15,958 bases of DNA. Origin: CAZGVW01 sp964529265. Its GTDB lineage: Bacteria > Planctomycetota > Phycisphaerae > Phycisphaerales > UBA1924. A program made the translations under genes and the position numbers. This document shows, in pieces, positions 6,764-13,173 of this stretch; position 1 is the stretch's first letter, and each line of letters opens with the position of its first letter. The notes beneath the pieces are model-generated. The model saw nothing but the letters and a program-made list of their open reading frames with translations. It did no database searches and was not told where the DNA came from. The stretch lies in contig CAZGVW010000289.1 in assembly GCA_964529265.1 (NCBI GenBank), positions 1 to 15,958 of the forward strand, in the 5' to 3' direction.

Positions 6764-7768
6764 ATGATCCATAGAAGACTGATGCGTCACGCGGTCGCGG
6801 CGCTCGCCGTCGGGATGATGGGCCTTTCATGCGGCGCGTGCGCCGTGAACCCCGCCACGGGCAAGCGGCAGTTCGACATGCTCAGCCGCGAGGAGGAGAT
6901 CGCGCTCGGCGACGAGGCGAAGGCGGAACTGGCGTCTCAGTACGGGGGGCCGGTGCAGGATGCGGCGCTGCAGGCGTATGTGACGGAGGTCGGCATGGAC
7001 CTCGCGCAGCGCTCGGAGGAGCCTTACCGCGACCTGCCGTGGGAGTTCACGCTGCTCGATTCGGACGTGATCAACGCGTTCGCGCTGCCGGGCGGGAAGG
7101 TGTACATCACGCGCGGGCTCGCGTCGCGCCTGAGCAACGAGGCGCAACTGGCGGGCGTGCTGGGCCACGAAGTCGGGCACGTGACGGCCGAGCACGCGGA
7201 CAAGCGTATCTCAAACCAGATGATTCTCGCCGGCATCGTCGTGGGGGCGGCGGTGGCGGCCGGCCAATCGGATGACGACTGGATCGCGGCGGGCGTGCCG
7301 CTGCTCGTGGGCGCAGGCGGGCAGGGGTTCCTGCTCAAGTTCGGGCGCGATGAGGAAACGGAGGCCGACCGGCTCGGCATGCGCTACATGGTGCGGGCCG
7401 ATTACAACCCGCAGGGGCAGTTGCAGGTGATGCAGGTGCTGGCGGAGGCCTCGAAGGGCCCGCGGCCGATCGAACTGCTCAGCACGCACCCCTACCCGGA
7501 GACGCGGATCGAGCGCATCCGCGATCTGCTCTCCAAGGACTACTACCGGGTGATGCACGACCCGATGTACAAGTTGAAGCAGGCGGAGTACGAGGAGCGG
7601 ATGCTGGGACCGCTGCGGCGGCTGGCTGAAGCGCGCGGCGGCGATGCGCCATCGCCGCATGCGGCCGGGGCGGGCGGGCGGATGAACCCGGCGTGGGCGC
7701 GCTTCGGTGGCGCGGGGCACTGGTGCCCGCAGTGCGGGGGCGACATGCCCGGTGACGCGGCGCGATAG
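6764..7768 (+). CDS. Exported M48-family zinc metalloprotease
   Basis: About 334 residues. The N-terminus is basic and then hydrophobic (8-22) with cysteines at 23 and 26, followed by AVNPATGKRQ. This is like other periplasmic, often lipid-anchored M48 proteins (BepA/LoiP type), although the lipobox is not canonical. The zinc motif HEVGH is at 135-139 and the third ligand E200 lies in DEETEADRLG. LSTHPYPETRIERI is the usual M48 downstream segment, and GGKVYITRGL precedes the active site. The likely role is quality control of envelope proteins. The C-terminal tail has an unusual CPQCGGDM, resembling half of a zinc ribbon. GGAGG lies 6 bases before ATG 6764. No tetratricopeptide region is present, so it is shorter than BepA. 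Confidence 0.93.
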   Translation: MIHRRLMRHAVAALAVGMMGLSCGACAVNPATGKRQFDMLSREEEIALGDEAKAELASQYGGPVQDAALQAYVTEVGMDLAQRSEEPYRDLPWEFTLLDSDVINAFALPGGKVYITRGLASRLSNEAQLAGVLGHEVGHVTAEHADKRISNQMILAGIVVGAAVAAGQSDDDWIAAGVPLLVGAGGQGFLLKFGRDEETEADRLGMRYMVRADYNPQGQLQVMQVLAEASKGPRPIELLSTHPYPETRIERIRDLLSKDYYRVMHDPMYKLKQAEYEERMLGPLRRLAEARGGDAPSPHAAGAGGRMNPAWARFGGAGHWCPQCGGDMPGDAAR

Positions 7769-7789
7769 CAGCCTTCCGCGCCGGGCTGC
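7768..7789. terminator. Weak hairpin between convergent M48 and dipeptidase genes
   Basis: GCAGCC and GGCTGC form a 6-bp stem around a 10-base loop in the 24-base gap between the two stop codons. There is no T-run on either strand, so function as a two-way terminator is only suggested by position. Confidence 0.3.
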
Positions 7790-7792
7790 GTC

Positions 7793-8929
7793 TCAAGTTT
7801 CCGCGACGCTCGTCGCGCGGCGGCGCCGACCCCCGAGCGCGGCGCCGAAGAAGCGGGCCCAGTTGCTGAAGCGGAAGCCATCGATCTCCTCGGTTGACCA
7901 GCCGCGGGATTCGAGACCGTCGGCGATCTGGCCAAGATCCGCGGGTCGGCTCAGTCCATCCGGCAGCCACTCGGCGGAGAAGCCGCCATCCATATCCGAG
8001 CCGAGTCCGACGCCGTCGCGCCGGCCCATCACGCCGCAGATGCGATCGATGTGCTCGAAGAGCAGTTCGAGGCGTGCGCGGCGGGGCGGCTCGCGCTTTG
8101 CCTCGGGGTCGATGAAGTTGGAGACGAGGTTGACGCCGACCACGCCGCCGCGCCGGCCGATCTCGCGGATCTGGTCGTCGGTCAGATGACGTTCGTCGGC
8201 GCCTGACGGATCGACGATGGCGCGGCAGTTGGAGTGCGAAGCAATGACGGGGCGGTCTGTGCGCTCGAGCAGTTCGTTGAACGATTTCTCGCTGAGGTGC
8301 GAGGCGTCGTGCACGACGCTGAGGGCATCCATCGCTTCGATCATGGCGCGGCCGAGGTCGGTAAGCCCGCGGCCGGGCTCGCCGTTGCCGCCCGCATAGC
8401 GCGAAGAGCGCCACCACGAGAGCCCGATGGCGACGACGCCGCGCTCGACCCACCAGGGAAGGTCATCCGGGGTGCGGACCGCATCGGCGCCTTCGACAAG
8501 CACGCCGAGGTGCAGGAGGCGCCGGTTGCGCCCGCGGCCGAGTTTCTGCTCGGGCGTGCGCGGCGAAGTTTCGCTCACGCCCATGCCGCCCCTGGTCTCG
8601 CCCACGCCGGAATCGACTCGGAGGAACGAGGCAAGGTCGAGCGCGACTTCGCCCTTGTCCTGGAGCGTGAGGTACACCTCCAGTTGCGCCCGGGCCTTGC
8701 GGTGCGCGGCGTCCACATCGCCGGCGGGGTATCCCGCGGCGTCCTTGCCATCCGGCTCGATGAAGATCGTGCCCAGCGCGCAGCGCACGCCGCCGGCGCG
8801 AAGCGAGGGGAGCGTGACGGCGGCCGGCTGCCACGGTCCGCCCGCCGAGCTGAGCGACGCGAGCAGATCGCGGCCGTTCACGGCGAGCGCGGCGAGATCG
8901 AGATGGGCGTCGAACCAGGGAGCGGGCAT
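7793..8929 (-). CDS. M19-family (renal-type) dipeptidase
   Basis: About 378 residues. Zinc dipeptidase family that cleaves dipeptides, including some with D-residues. All expected ligands are visible: HxD at H9/D11 (FDAHLDL), bridging E146 in LVEGAD, H211 in HDASHLS, H232 in IASHSNCRA, and D312 in GLGSDMDG. No signal peptide is seen, so it is probably cytoplasmic. Start ATG 8929 is chosen because TACCAT lies 6 bases upstream; an in-frame GTG at 8944 would add five residues. The gene follows the DUF6768-like gene by only 18 bases (3 if GTG is used), so it may be read from both its own promoter and the sigma cassette. The last residues are Arg-rich and then Ala/Thr. Confidence 0.92.
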   Translation of the reverse strand: MPAPWFDAHLDLAALAVNGRDLLASLSSAGGPWQPAAVTLPSLRAGGVRCALGTIFIEPDGKDAAGYPAGDVDAAHRKARAQLEVYLTLQDKGEVALDLASFLRVDSGVGETRGGMGVSETSPRTPEQKLGRGRNRRLLHLGVLVEGADAVRTPDDLPWWVERGVVAIGLSWWRSSRYAGGNGEPGRGLTDLGRAMIEAMDALSVVHDASHLSEKSFNELLERTDRPVIASHSNCRAIVDPSGADERHLTDDQIREIGRRGGVVGVNLVSNFIDPEAKREPPRRARLELLFEHIDRICGVMGRRDGVGLGSDMDGGFSAEWLPDGLSRPADLGQIADGLESRGWSTEEIDGFRFSNWARFFGAALGGRRRRATSVAET

Positions 8930-8935
8930 CCGCCG

Positions 8936-8941
8936 ATGGTA
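8936..8941 (-). promoter_or_regulatory. -10 element TACCAT of the dipeptidase gene
   Basis: Minus-strand TACCAT with 6 bases (CGGCGG) before ATG 8929, located in the short gap after the DUF6768-like gene. Confidence 0.4.
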
Positions 8942-8947
8942 CACGCT

Positions 8948-9334
8948 TCAGCGGTCGGCGCCCTTCGCCGCCCGGAGCATCTGGAGTTCGAGGCGCTTGA
9001 TCTCGCGCAGCACCGTATTCTTCTGCATCTCCATCCAGAACCACAGCTTGAGCATGGCGACGGCCATCGACGTGAAGAGAAAGCCGGTGGCCCAGGCGAT
9101 CTGCGGCTGTGTCTCGACCGCGCCGAAGAATTGCACGGCGCAGTAGACGCTCAGGATGAAGAAGGCGAACGTGAGCACGAAGCCGTAGAGGTTGAGCCAG
9201 CGGCGGCGCCCGCGGAAGACCTGGGCGAGCATCTCGAAGACGCCCTCCTCGGTCATGGGGTCGGCGAGCGCCGGATCGGCGCGCATGGCCTGGCGGATCT
9301 TGTCATCGAGTTCGCGGAGCGTGGGTGATGGCAT
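8948..9334 (-). CDS. DUF6768-like small two-pass membrane protein
   Basis: 128 residues. The soluble N-terminus (1-45) contains EEGVFEMLAQVFRGRRRW, followed by two hydrophobic segments (about 47-70 and 79-100) and a charged C-terminal helix, KLWFWMEMQKNTVLREIKRL. I recognise this pattern, from memory, as the DUF6768 family, which often sits beside ECF sigma genes in planctomycetes. GGAG lies 6 bases before ATG 9334, and the gene begins 11 bases after the sigma stop, so the two are almost certainly co-transcribed. The likely role is a membrane regulator of that sigma factor; this is inference from position, as no anti-sigma motif is visible. Confidence 0.82.
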   Translation of the reverse strand: MPSPTLRELDDKIRQAMRADPALADPMTEEGVFEMLAQVFRGRRRWLNLYGFVLTFAFFILSVYCAVQFFGAVETQPQIAWATGFLFTSMAVAMLKLWFWMEMQKNTVLREIKRLELQMLRAAKGADR

Positions 9335-9345
9335 GGCTGTCTCCT

Positions 9346-9897
9346 TCAGGCGAGCGCGCGTTCGAGGCGTTCACGCAGCCTCTCGCGCGCGTGGTGCAGG
9401 CGTGATTTCACGGTTCCCGTCGGAATCGAGAGGACTTCGGCGATCTCGGCGACGCTGAACCCCTCGAGGTAGTGCAGAGCGAGGACGGCGCGGGACTCGG
9501 CGGGGAGGCGGTCGATCTCGCGGCGGATGGTGGCGACGTCGTCGTCCGCCTCGGCGGCGGGGATCTCCGACTCAGCCGAGGGCGCCGCGGCGGCTTCGAG
9601 CATGCTGCGCTCGCGCCGGCGGCCCGCAGCCCAGTCGGCGCATTTGTGGTGCGTGATCCGGAAGGCCCAGGCGCGGAAGCGGGAGGGGTCGTCGAGGCGG
9701 CGGATGCCGCGGGCGACGGCGAGCCACGTTTCCTGCACGGCGTCAGCCGCGGCGTCGGCGCGGCCGGTCAGGCGGGCGGCGTAGCGGCGCAGCGGGCCAT
9801 CCCACCGGCGGACGAGGCTGCCGAGTGCGGCCGCGTCGCCATCCTGCGCGGCGAGGACGAGGATCTCATCCTCGATGTCGTGGGCGGTGCGGCGCAC
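9346..9897 (-). CDS. ECF (sigma-70 family) RNA polymerase sigma factor, cassette 2
   Basis: 183 residues. Region 2 (about 15-88) has RADAAADAVQETWLAVARGI and SRFRAWAFRITHHKCADW. Region 4 (about 128-178) has LPAESRAVLALHYLEGFSVA and a helix-turn-helix, IAEVLSIPTGTVKSRLHHAR. Between them lies an acidic, Ala-rich linker (about 98-122). Start GTG 9897 is preceded by AAGGAG with 5 bases of spacing. It heads a unit with the DUF6768-like protein and possibly the dipeptidase. A minus-strand TACTCT at 9916-9911 is a likely promoter. The upstream scoB gene is separated from it by a strong double hairpin. Confidence 0.95.
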   Translation of the reverse strand: MRRTAHDIEDEILVLAAQDGDAAALGSLVRRWDGPLRRYAARLTGRADAAADAVQETWLAVARGIRRLDDPSRFRAWAFRITHHKCADWAAGRRRERSMLEAAAAPSAESEIPAAEADDDVATIRREIDRLPAESRAVLALHYLEGFSVAEIAEVLSIPTGTVKSRLHHARERLRERLERALA

Positions 9898-9910
9898 GGC
9901 GGCTCCTTCG

Positions 9911-9916
9911 AGAGTA
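9911..9916 (-). promoter_or_regulatory. -10 element TACTCT of ECF sigma cassette 2
   Basis: Minus-strand TACTCT lies 13 bases before GTG 9897. Transcription would start just at or within the AAGGAG ribosome site region, giving a very short leader. The same hexamer precedes the gene at 3520. Confidence 0.4.
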
Positions 9917-9984
9917 GGTCGCTCGAGGGGGCCGCGGGGTTCAGACTCTTGGCGCGGATTGACGGATCATCCAGGTGACGTGCT

Positions 9985-10019
9985 TCGATTGCGAATCGAC
10001 CGGGGCGAGGACGCCCCGG
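9985..10019 (-). terminator. Tandem hairpins downstream of scoB
   Basis: Reading the minus strand, a perfect 8-bp stem CCGGGGCG / CGCCCCGG with a 4-base loop (10019-10000) is followed at once by a perfect 6-bp stem TCGATT / AATCGA with a 3-base loop (9998... to 9985). They begin 24 bases after the scoB stop. There is no U-run, so this may be a Rho-type, processing or RNA-stabilising end rather than a classic terminator. Confidence 0.55.
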
Positions 10020-10042
10020 CTCGCGCGCTCCAACAGCCGCGC

Positions 10043-10705
10043 TCACGCATCCATCGTCTTCGGCGTCCCTTCGACGATGATCGCCGCCTCCGTCTTCTTC
10101 TTCACCTCGTCCACGCTCACGTCGGGCGCCACTTCCGTGAGGCGGAACCGCCGGCGCTGCTCATCCATCTCCAGCACGCACAGATCCGTGATGATCATGT
10201 TCACGCAGCGCCGCCCTGTGAGCGGGAGCGTGCACTGCTTCAATATCTTGGGCTGATCGCCCTTGGCGACGTGCTCCATCGCCACGACGACCTTCTTCAC
10301 GCCCGCGACGAGATCCATCGCGCCGCCCATGCCCTTGACCATCTTGCCCGGGATCATCCAGTTGGCGAGGTCGCCTTCCTGACTCACCTGCATCGCGCCG
10401 AGGATGGCCAGTTGCACGTGCCCGCCGCGGATCATCTCGAAGGACTCGCTGCTGGAGAAGTACGCCGCGCCCGGAACGGCGGTGATGGTCTGCTTGCCGG
10501 CGTTGATGAGGTCCGGATCCTCCTCGCCCTCATGGGGGAAGGGCCCGATGCCGAGCAGGCCGTTCTCCGATTGCAGCCACACCTGCATCCCCGGCGGAAT
10601 GTGGTTCGCCACCAGCGTGGGCATGCCGATGCCGAGGTTGACGACGAAGCCGTCGCGGAGTTCGTGTGCGGCGCGGCGCGTGATCTGATCGCGTGTGAGA
10701 GGCAT
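10043..10705 (-). CDS. scoB: 3-oxoacid (acetoacetate) CoA-transferase, subunit B
   Basis: 220 residues. It is the beta subunit of the succinyl-CoA:3-oxoacid CoA-transferase type, moving CoA from succinyl-CoA to acetoacetate. The catalytic Glu is E47 in QSENGLLGIGP. Other family segments are VNLGIGMPTLVANHIP, FEMIRGGHVQLAILGAMQVS, DLANWMIPGKMVKGMGGAMDLV and KCTLPLTGRRCV-like text. Full length for the family (about 210-220). Start ATG 10705 has TACACT 6 bases upstream and no ribosome site. The matching A subunit is not adjacent: it lies at 14603-15319 with four genes between. The hydrolase gene ends 27 bases upstream on the same strand. Confidence 0.95.
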   Translation of the reverse strand: MPLTRDQITRRAAHELRDGFVVNLGIGMPTLVANHIPPGMQVWLQSENGLLGIGPFPHEGEEDPDLINAGKQTITAVPGAAYFSSSESFEMIRGGHVQLAILGAMQVSQEGDLANWMIPGKMVKGMGGAMDLVAGVKKVVVAMEHVAKGDQPKILKQCTLPLTGRRCVNMIITDLCVLEMDEQRRRFRLTEVAPDVSVDEVKKKTEAAIIVEGTPKTMDA

Positions 10706-10711
10706 GGCGTC

Positions 10712-10717
10712 AGTGTA
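10712..10717 (-). promoter_or_regulatory. -10 element TACACT of scoB
   Basis: Minus-strand TACACT with 6 bases (GACGCC) before ATG 10705. It sits in the 27-base gap after the hydrolase gene, so scoB may have its own leaderless transcript as well as readthrough from upstream. Confidence 0.45.
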
Positions 10718-10732
10718 CTGGCCCGGGAACCC

Positions 10733-11797
10733 TCACTCGACGCCCTGAGCGAGGACCCAGTCCGCCACCCGCTCCATCATTTCATCGGAGACCGCCATGC
10801 CGCCATAGCGGTGCTCGCCCGGCTCGAGCCCCGCGCCCCACAGGAAGAAGTGGTCCACCTTCTCGATGACGCCGCTGTCCACGACCGAGCGTGCTTCATC
10901 ATGCACAAGCGCCTCGAACGCGGCGGCGTTCGGATCCACGGGCGTCTCGCGGTCGGCGGCGCCCCACAGGGCCAGCGTTGGCGTGCGGATCGAAGGCACA
11001 AACGCCGCGGGGTCGTACATCCAGAACGCCGGATACCACGGCCGCCGGAAATCGCTGGCGATCTGATCGACGAGTTCGTCAGTGACGCGATCCTCTTCAA
11101 GACCGTGGGCGCGCAACACGTCCCTGCCCAGAGCGTAATACTCCGCATCGTCCTCGAAGCCGCGGACCGCGGCGTCGATCATCTTCTCGAAGGCGGCGCG
11201 GACGTCCGCGGCGGTTTCCTCATCCCCTCCCCGGCGACGGAAGCCTCCGATGGTCTGGTCGAGCCAGACCTGCCTGCCGCTGACGCCCGGCGCCCCAAGG
11301 AGCACCTGAAACGCCGGCGGATCGTCAGACGCCGCGAGCATGCACGCGATCATCGCTCCCTCGCTGTGCCCGACCACGCCGATGCGCTCCCCATCGATCG
11401 CGGTGTGGGCGCGCAGGAGCGTCAGGCACGCCCGGACATCCTGCGCGCGGTCGGCGGTTGTCCCCTCGTAGACGTTCGGCCCCGTCGAGAAGCCCTCTCC
11501 GCGATCATCCACGCCGAGCACGGCGACTCCCCGCGAGACGAACCAATCCGCCATCACCCGGAACATCGGCAGGCCCGAGATGATCTGTTCCCGCAAGTGG
11601 CCGCCGCTGCCGGAGACGAGCACAACCGCAGGGTGCGGACCCGGCCCCTCGGGGATCCTGAGTGTGCCGGCGAGCGTGACCGCAGGGTCCGAAGTGGTCA
11701 CCGTGACGGGCTCGACGCGCCAGCCCGCGGCGTCACCCCGCCCTGGCAATGCGATTATGGCCAGAACCACTCCTAGCAAAACGCTGCGCCGCGCCAT
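10733..11797 (-). CDS. Secreted alpha/beta hydrolase (dienelactone hydrolase/esterase-like)
   Basis: 354 residues. The signal peptide spans residues 1-24, with probable cleavage after DAA. The fold shows VVLVSGSGG (oxyanion region, 58-66), AVLGVDDRGEGFS (92-104), the nucleophile elbow GHSEGA with S145, the acid D282 in WGAADRETPVD, and the probable base H316 in EKVDHFF. The HGSGG-like VSGSGGH and GVDDRGxGxS pattern is typical of exported esterases and peptidase-like hydrolases. The substrate cannot be deduced. GGAG lies 5 bases before ATG 11797. The gene diverges from ECF cassette 3 and precedes scoB by 27 bases; a functional link to CoA transfer is not evident. Confidence 0.9.
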   Translation of the reverse strand: MARRSVLLGVVLAIIALPGRGDAAGWRVEPVTVTTSDPAVTLAGTLRIPEGPGPHPAVVLVSGSGGHLREQIISGLPMFRVMADWFVSRGVAVLGVDDRGEGFSTGPNVYEGTTADRAQDVRACLTLLRAHTAIDGERIGVVGHSEGAMIACMLAASDDPPAFQVLLGAPGVSGRQVWLDQTIGGFRRRGGDEETAADVRAAFEKMIDAAVRGFEDDAEYYALGRDVLRAHGLEEDRVTDELVDQIASDFRRPWYPAFWMYDPAAFVPSIRTPTLALWGAADRETPVDPNAAAFEALVHDEARSVVDSGVIEKVDHFFLWGAGLEPGEHRYGGMAVSDEMMERVADWVLAQGVE

Positions 11798-11888
11798 GCT
11801 GTCTCCCTGACCCCCCCGGACCCTCAGATCTTGCCGGAGCAGGAGACGCCCGTCCCATCTCTCCCCGTCGGAAAAAAGAGCCTGAAAG

Positions 11889-11894
11889 GGAACC
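11889..11894 (+). promoter_or_regulatory. Possible ECF-type -35 element (GGAACC) before sigma cassette 3
   Basis: GGAACC matches the GGAAC core often recognised by ECF sigma factors and lies 30 bases before ATG 11924, which would allow self-regulation. No convincing -10 follows. The divergent 126-base gap 11798-11923 holds no other clear promoter. Confidence 0.25.
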
Positions 11895-11923
11895 TCCAGC
11901 CCGCCCGCGGGCATAAGGAGGCG

Positions 11924-12541
11924 ATGACAGCGTCGGCGAACTGGATGGAGGCGATTGAGGCGGCCACGCCGGGCGCCGGGTGGGGCGCAGCCGCGGAGGC
12001 AGCCGCCGCGCGGGGCGGGGCCGCCGGGCCAACCGGGCTCGAGGCCCTGTACGCCGCGCACCACGCGGCGGTGTTCCTGTTCCTCTGCCGGCGGACGGGC
12101 GATGCCCACGCCGCGGAGGATCTCGCGGCTGAGGTCTTCGTCACGGCGATGCGGAAGTGGCCGCGGGCGGCTCGGGGAGGGGCGCCGGCGCGGGCGTGGC
12201 TCATCCGAGTCGCTTCGTTCAAGGCGAACCACTGGAGCCGGGCGCGGTGGCGCAGGATGAAGCGCGAGCGGGGCGCATCGACTCGGGAGCAGGTTGGCGG
12301 CGCCGAACCGTGCGAGGTGGACTCCGAGATGGAGCGGATTCAGGACGCGCTGCTGCGTCTGCCTCCGCGACAGCAGCACGTGCTCGGCCTCTTCTACTTC
12401 GCCGAGATGAGCATCGAGCAGATCGCGCGGCTGGAGCGGGTGTCGGGGGGAACGGTCAAGTCGCGCCTGTCGCGGGCGCGGGAATCTCTGCGGCGGGAAC
12501 TGAACACTGCAAGGAGCAACGACCATGAACGGACCACGTGA
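11924..12541 (+). CDS. ECF (sigma-70 family) RNA polymerase sigma factor, cassette 3
   Basis: About 205 residues. An Ala/Gly-rich leader of about 35 residues precedes region 2, which has LEALYAAHHAAVFLFLCRRT, DAHAAEDLAAEVFVTAMRKW and PARAWLIRVASFKANHWSRA. Region 4 has LPPRQQHVLGLFYFAEMSIE and the helix-turn-helix IARLERVSGGTVKSRLSRAR. AAGGAGG is present but only 2 bases before ATG 11924, closer than usual; an in-frame upstream start at 11831 would add residues with no family likeness. The 3' end overlaps the partner gene by 17 bases, so the two are coupled. Confidence 0.92.
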   Translation: MTASANWMEAIEAATPGAGWGAAAEAAAARGGAAGPTGLEALYAAHHAAVFLFLCRRTGDAHAAEDLAAEVFVTAMRKWPRAARGGAPARAWLIRVASFKANHWSRARWRRMKRERGASTREQVGGAEPCEVDSEMERIQDALLRLPPRQQHVLGLFYFAEMSIEQIARLERVSGGTVKSRLSRARESLRRELNTARSNDHERTT

Positions 12542-12965
12542 CGAGATCGATGGTGCAATGGAGCGGCTTCGGGCGCGCTCGTGGCGCGTGCCGAATCCGG
12601 ATCCCCTGTTTCTGGAGAACGCCATGAGGAACTCTGATGGACGAATCGTGTCATTCGTGCGGACGCACCGCATCGCGGCGGCGGCGGGCGCGCTGGTCAT
12701 CGCGGGCGGCGCCGTGGGCGGCGTGATCGCGGCGAAGTCCCACCGCGCCACGCTGGTCGGCCCCGGCGGCGTCAAGGAAGTCACGCTCACGCCGCAGGCC
12801 GACGGCACGCACCACGCCGTGATGCCGGATGGAACCACGGTGGTCTTCGCGCCCGCGCCGGGCGGCGGAGGGCAGGTCACCGTCGAACTGAGCGGCGAGG
12901 CGGCGGACAAGGGCGTGGCGACCGTCGAGTTGAACACCGAGAAGGAGAAGAAGAACGGCGGCTGA
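12525..12965 (+). CDS. Small single-pass membrane partner of ECF sigma cassette 3
   Basis: 146 residues. A short charged N-terminal domain (1-46, including MERLRARSWRVPNPDPLFLE) is followed by one Ala/Gly-rich hydrophobic segment (about 47-70). A small outer domain with beta-like segments (VKEVTLTPQADGTHHAVMPD, TTVVFAPAPGGGGQVTVEL) ends in a Lys/Glu-rich tail. AAGGAG lies 8 bases before ATG 12525, and the gene starts inside the sigma gene. Topology and position suggest an anti-sigma or sigma-regulating protein, but there is no zinc motif and no recognised domain. Confidence 0.75.
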   Translation: MNGPRDEIDGAMERLRARSWRVPNPDPLFLENAMRNSDGRIVSFVRTHRIAAAAGALVIAGGAVGGVIAAKSHRATLVGPGGVKEVTLTPQADGTHHAVMPDGTTVVFAPAPGGGGQVTVELSGEAADKGVATVELNTEKEKKNGG

Positions 12966-12995
12966 ACGGCGCCGGCCGGGGGAGTTGAATCAGAC

Positions 12996-13023
12996 CGTGC
13001 GGCGTCCAGTCGGGCGCCGCGTG
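12996..13023 (+). terminator. Hairpin downstream of sigma cassette 3
   Basis: GCGGCG and CGCCGC (12999-13004 and 13015-13020) pair around a 10-base loop, with G-U extended flanks. It starts about 30 bases after the stop at 12965. No T-run follows, so it is only a possible terminator. Confidence 0.3.
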
Positions 13024-13111
13024 GTCGTGCGCGGGGGATCGGGACCACATCGAGATCGCGTGACGTGTGCGTGCGGCTGGTCGCACCCGAAGTCGCTGCG
13101 CGCCGGCCTGT

Positions 13112-13117
13112 TAGACT
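13112..13117 (+). promoter_or_regulatory. Candidate -10 element TAGACT of the cardiolipin synthase gene
   Basis: TAGACT fits TANNNT and would give a leader of about 50 bases before ATG 13174. No clear -35 is seen. The 208-base gap 12966-13173 holds otherwise only the hairpin at 12996-13023. Confidence 0.35.
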
Positions 13118-13173
13118 GCCGCCGCGGCGGGAGCGACACCGGCTTCCCACCCGTTGCACAGGGGTCGCGCGCG

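Noticed and set aside
9875..11776. Very long open frame (633 codons) on the plus strand opposite scoB and the hydrolase
   Set aside because: It is antisense to two genes with complete catalytic motifs, its translation is rich in Arg, His, Asp and Ala without any recognisable domain, and long shadow frames are expected at this GC content.
11798..13159. Upstream continuation of the hydrolase frame on the minus strand
   Set aside because: The signal peptide and GGAG ribosome site fix the start at 11797; the extension runs antisense through sigma cassette 3 and has no coherent sequence.
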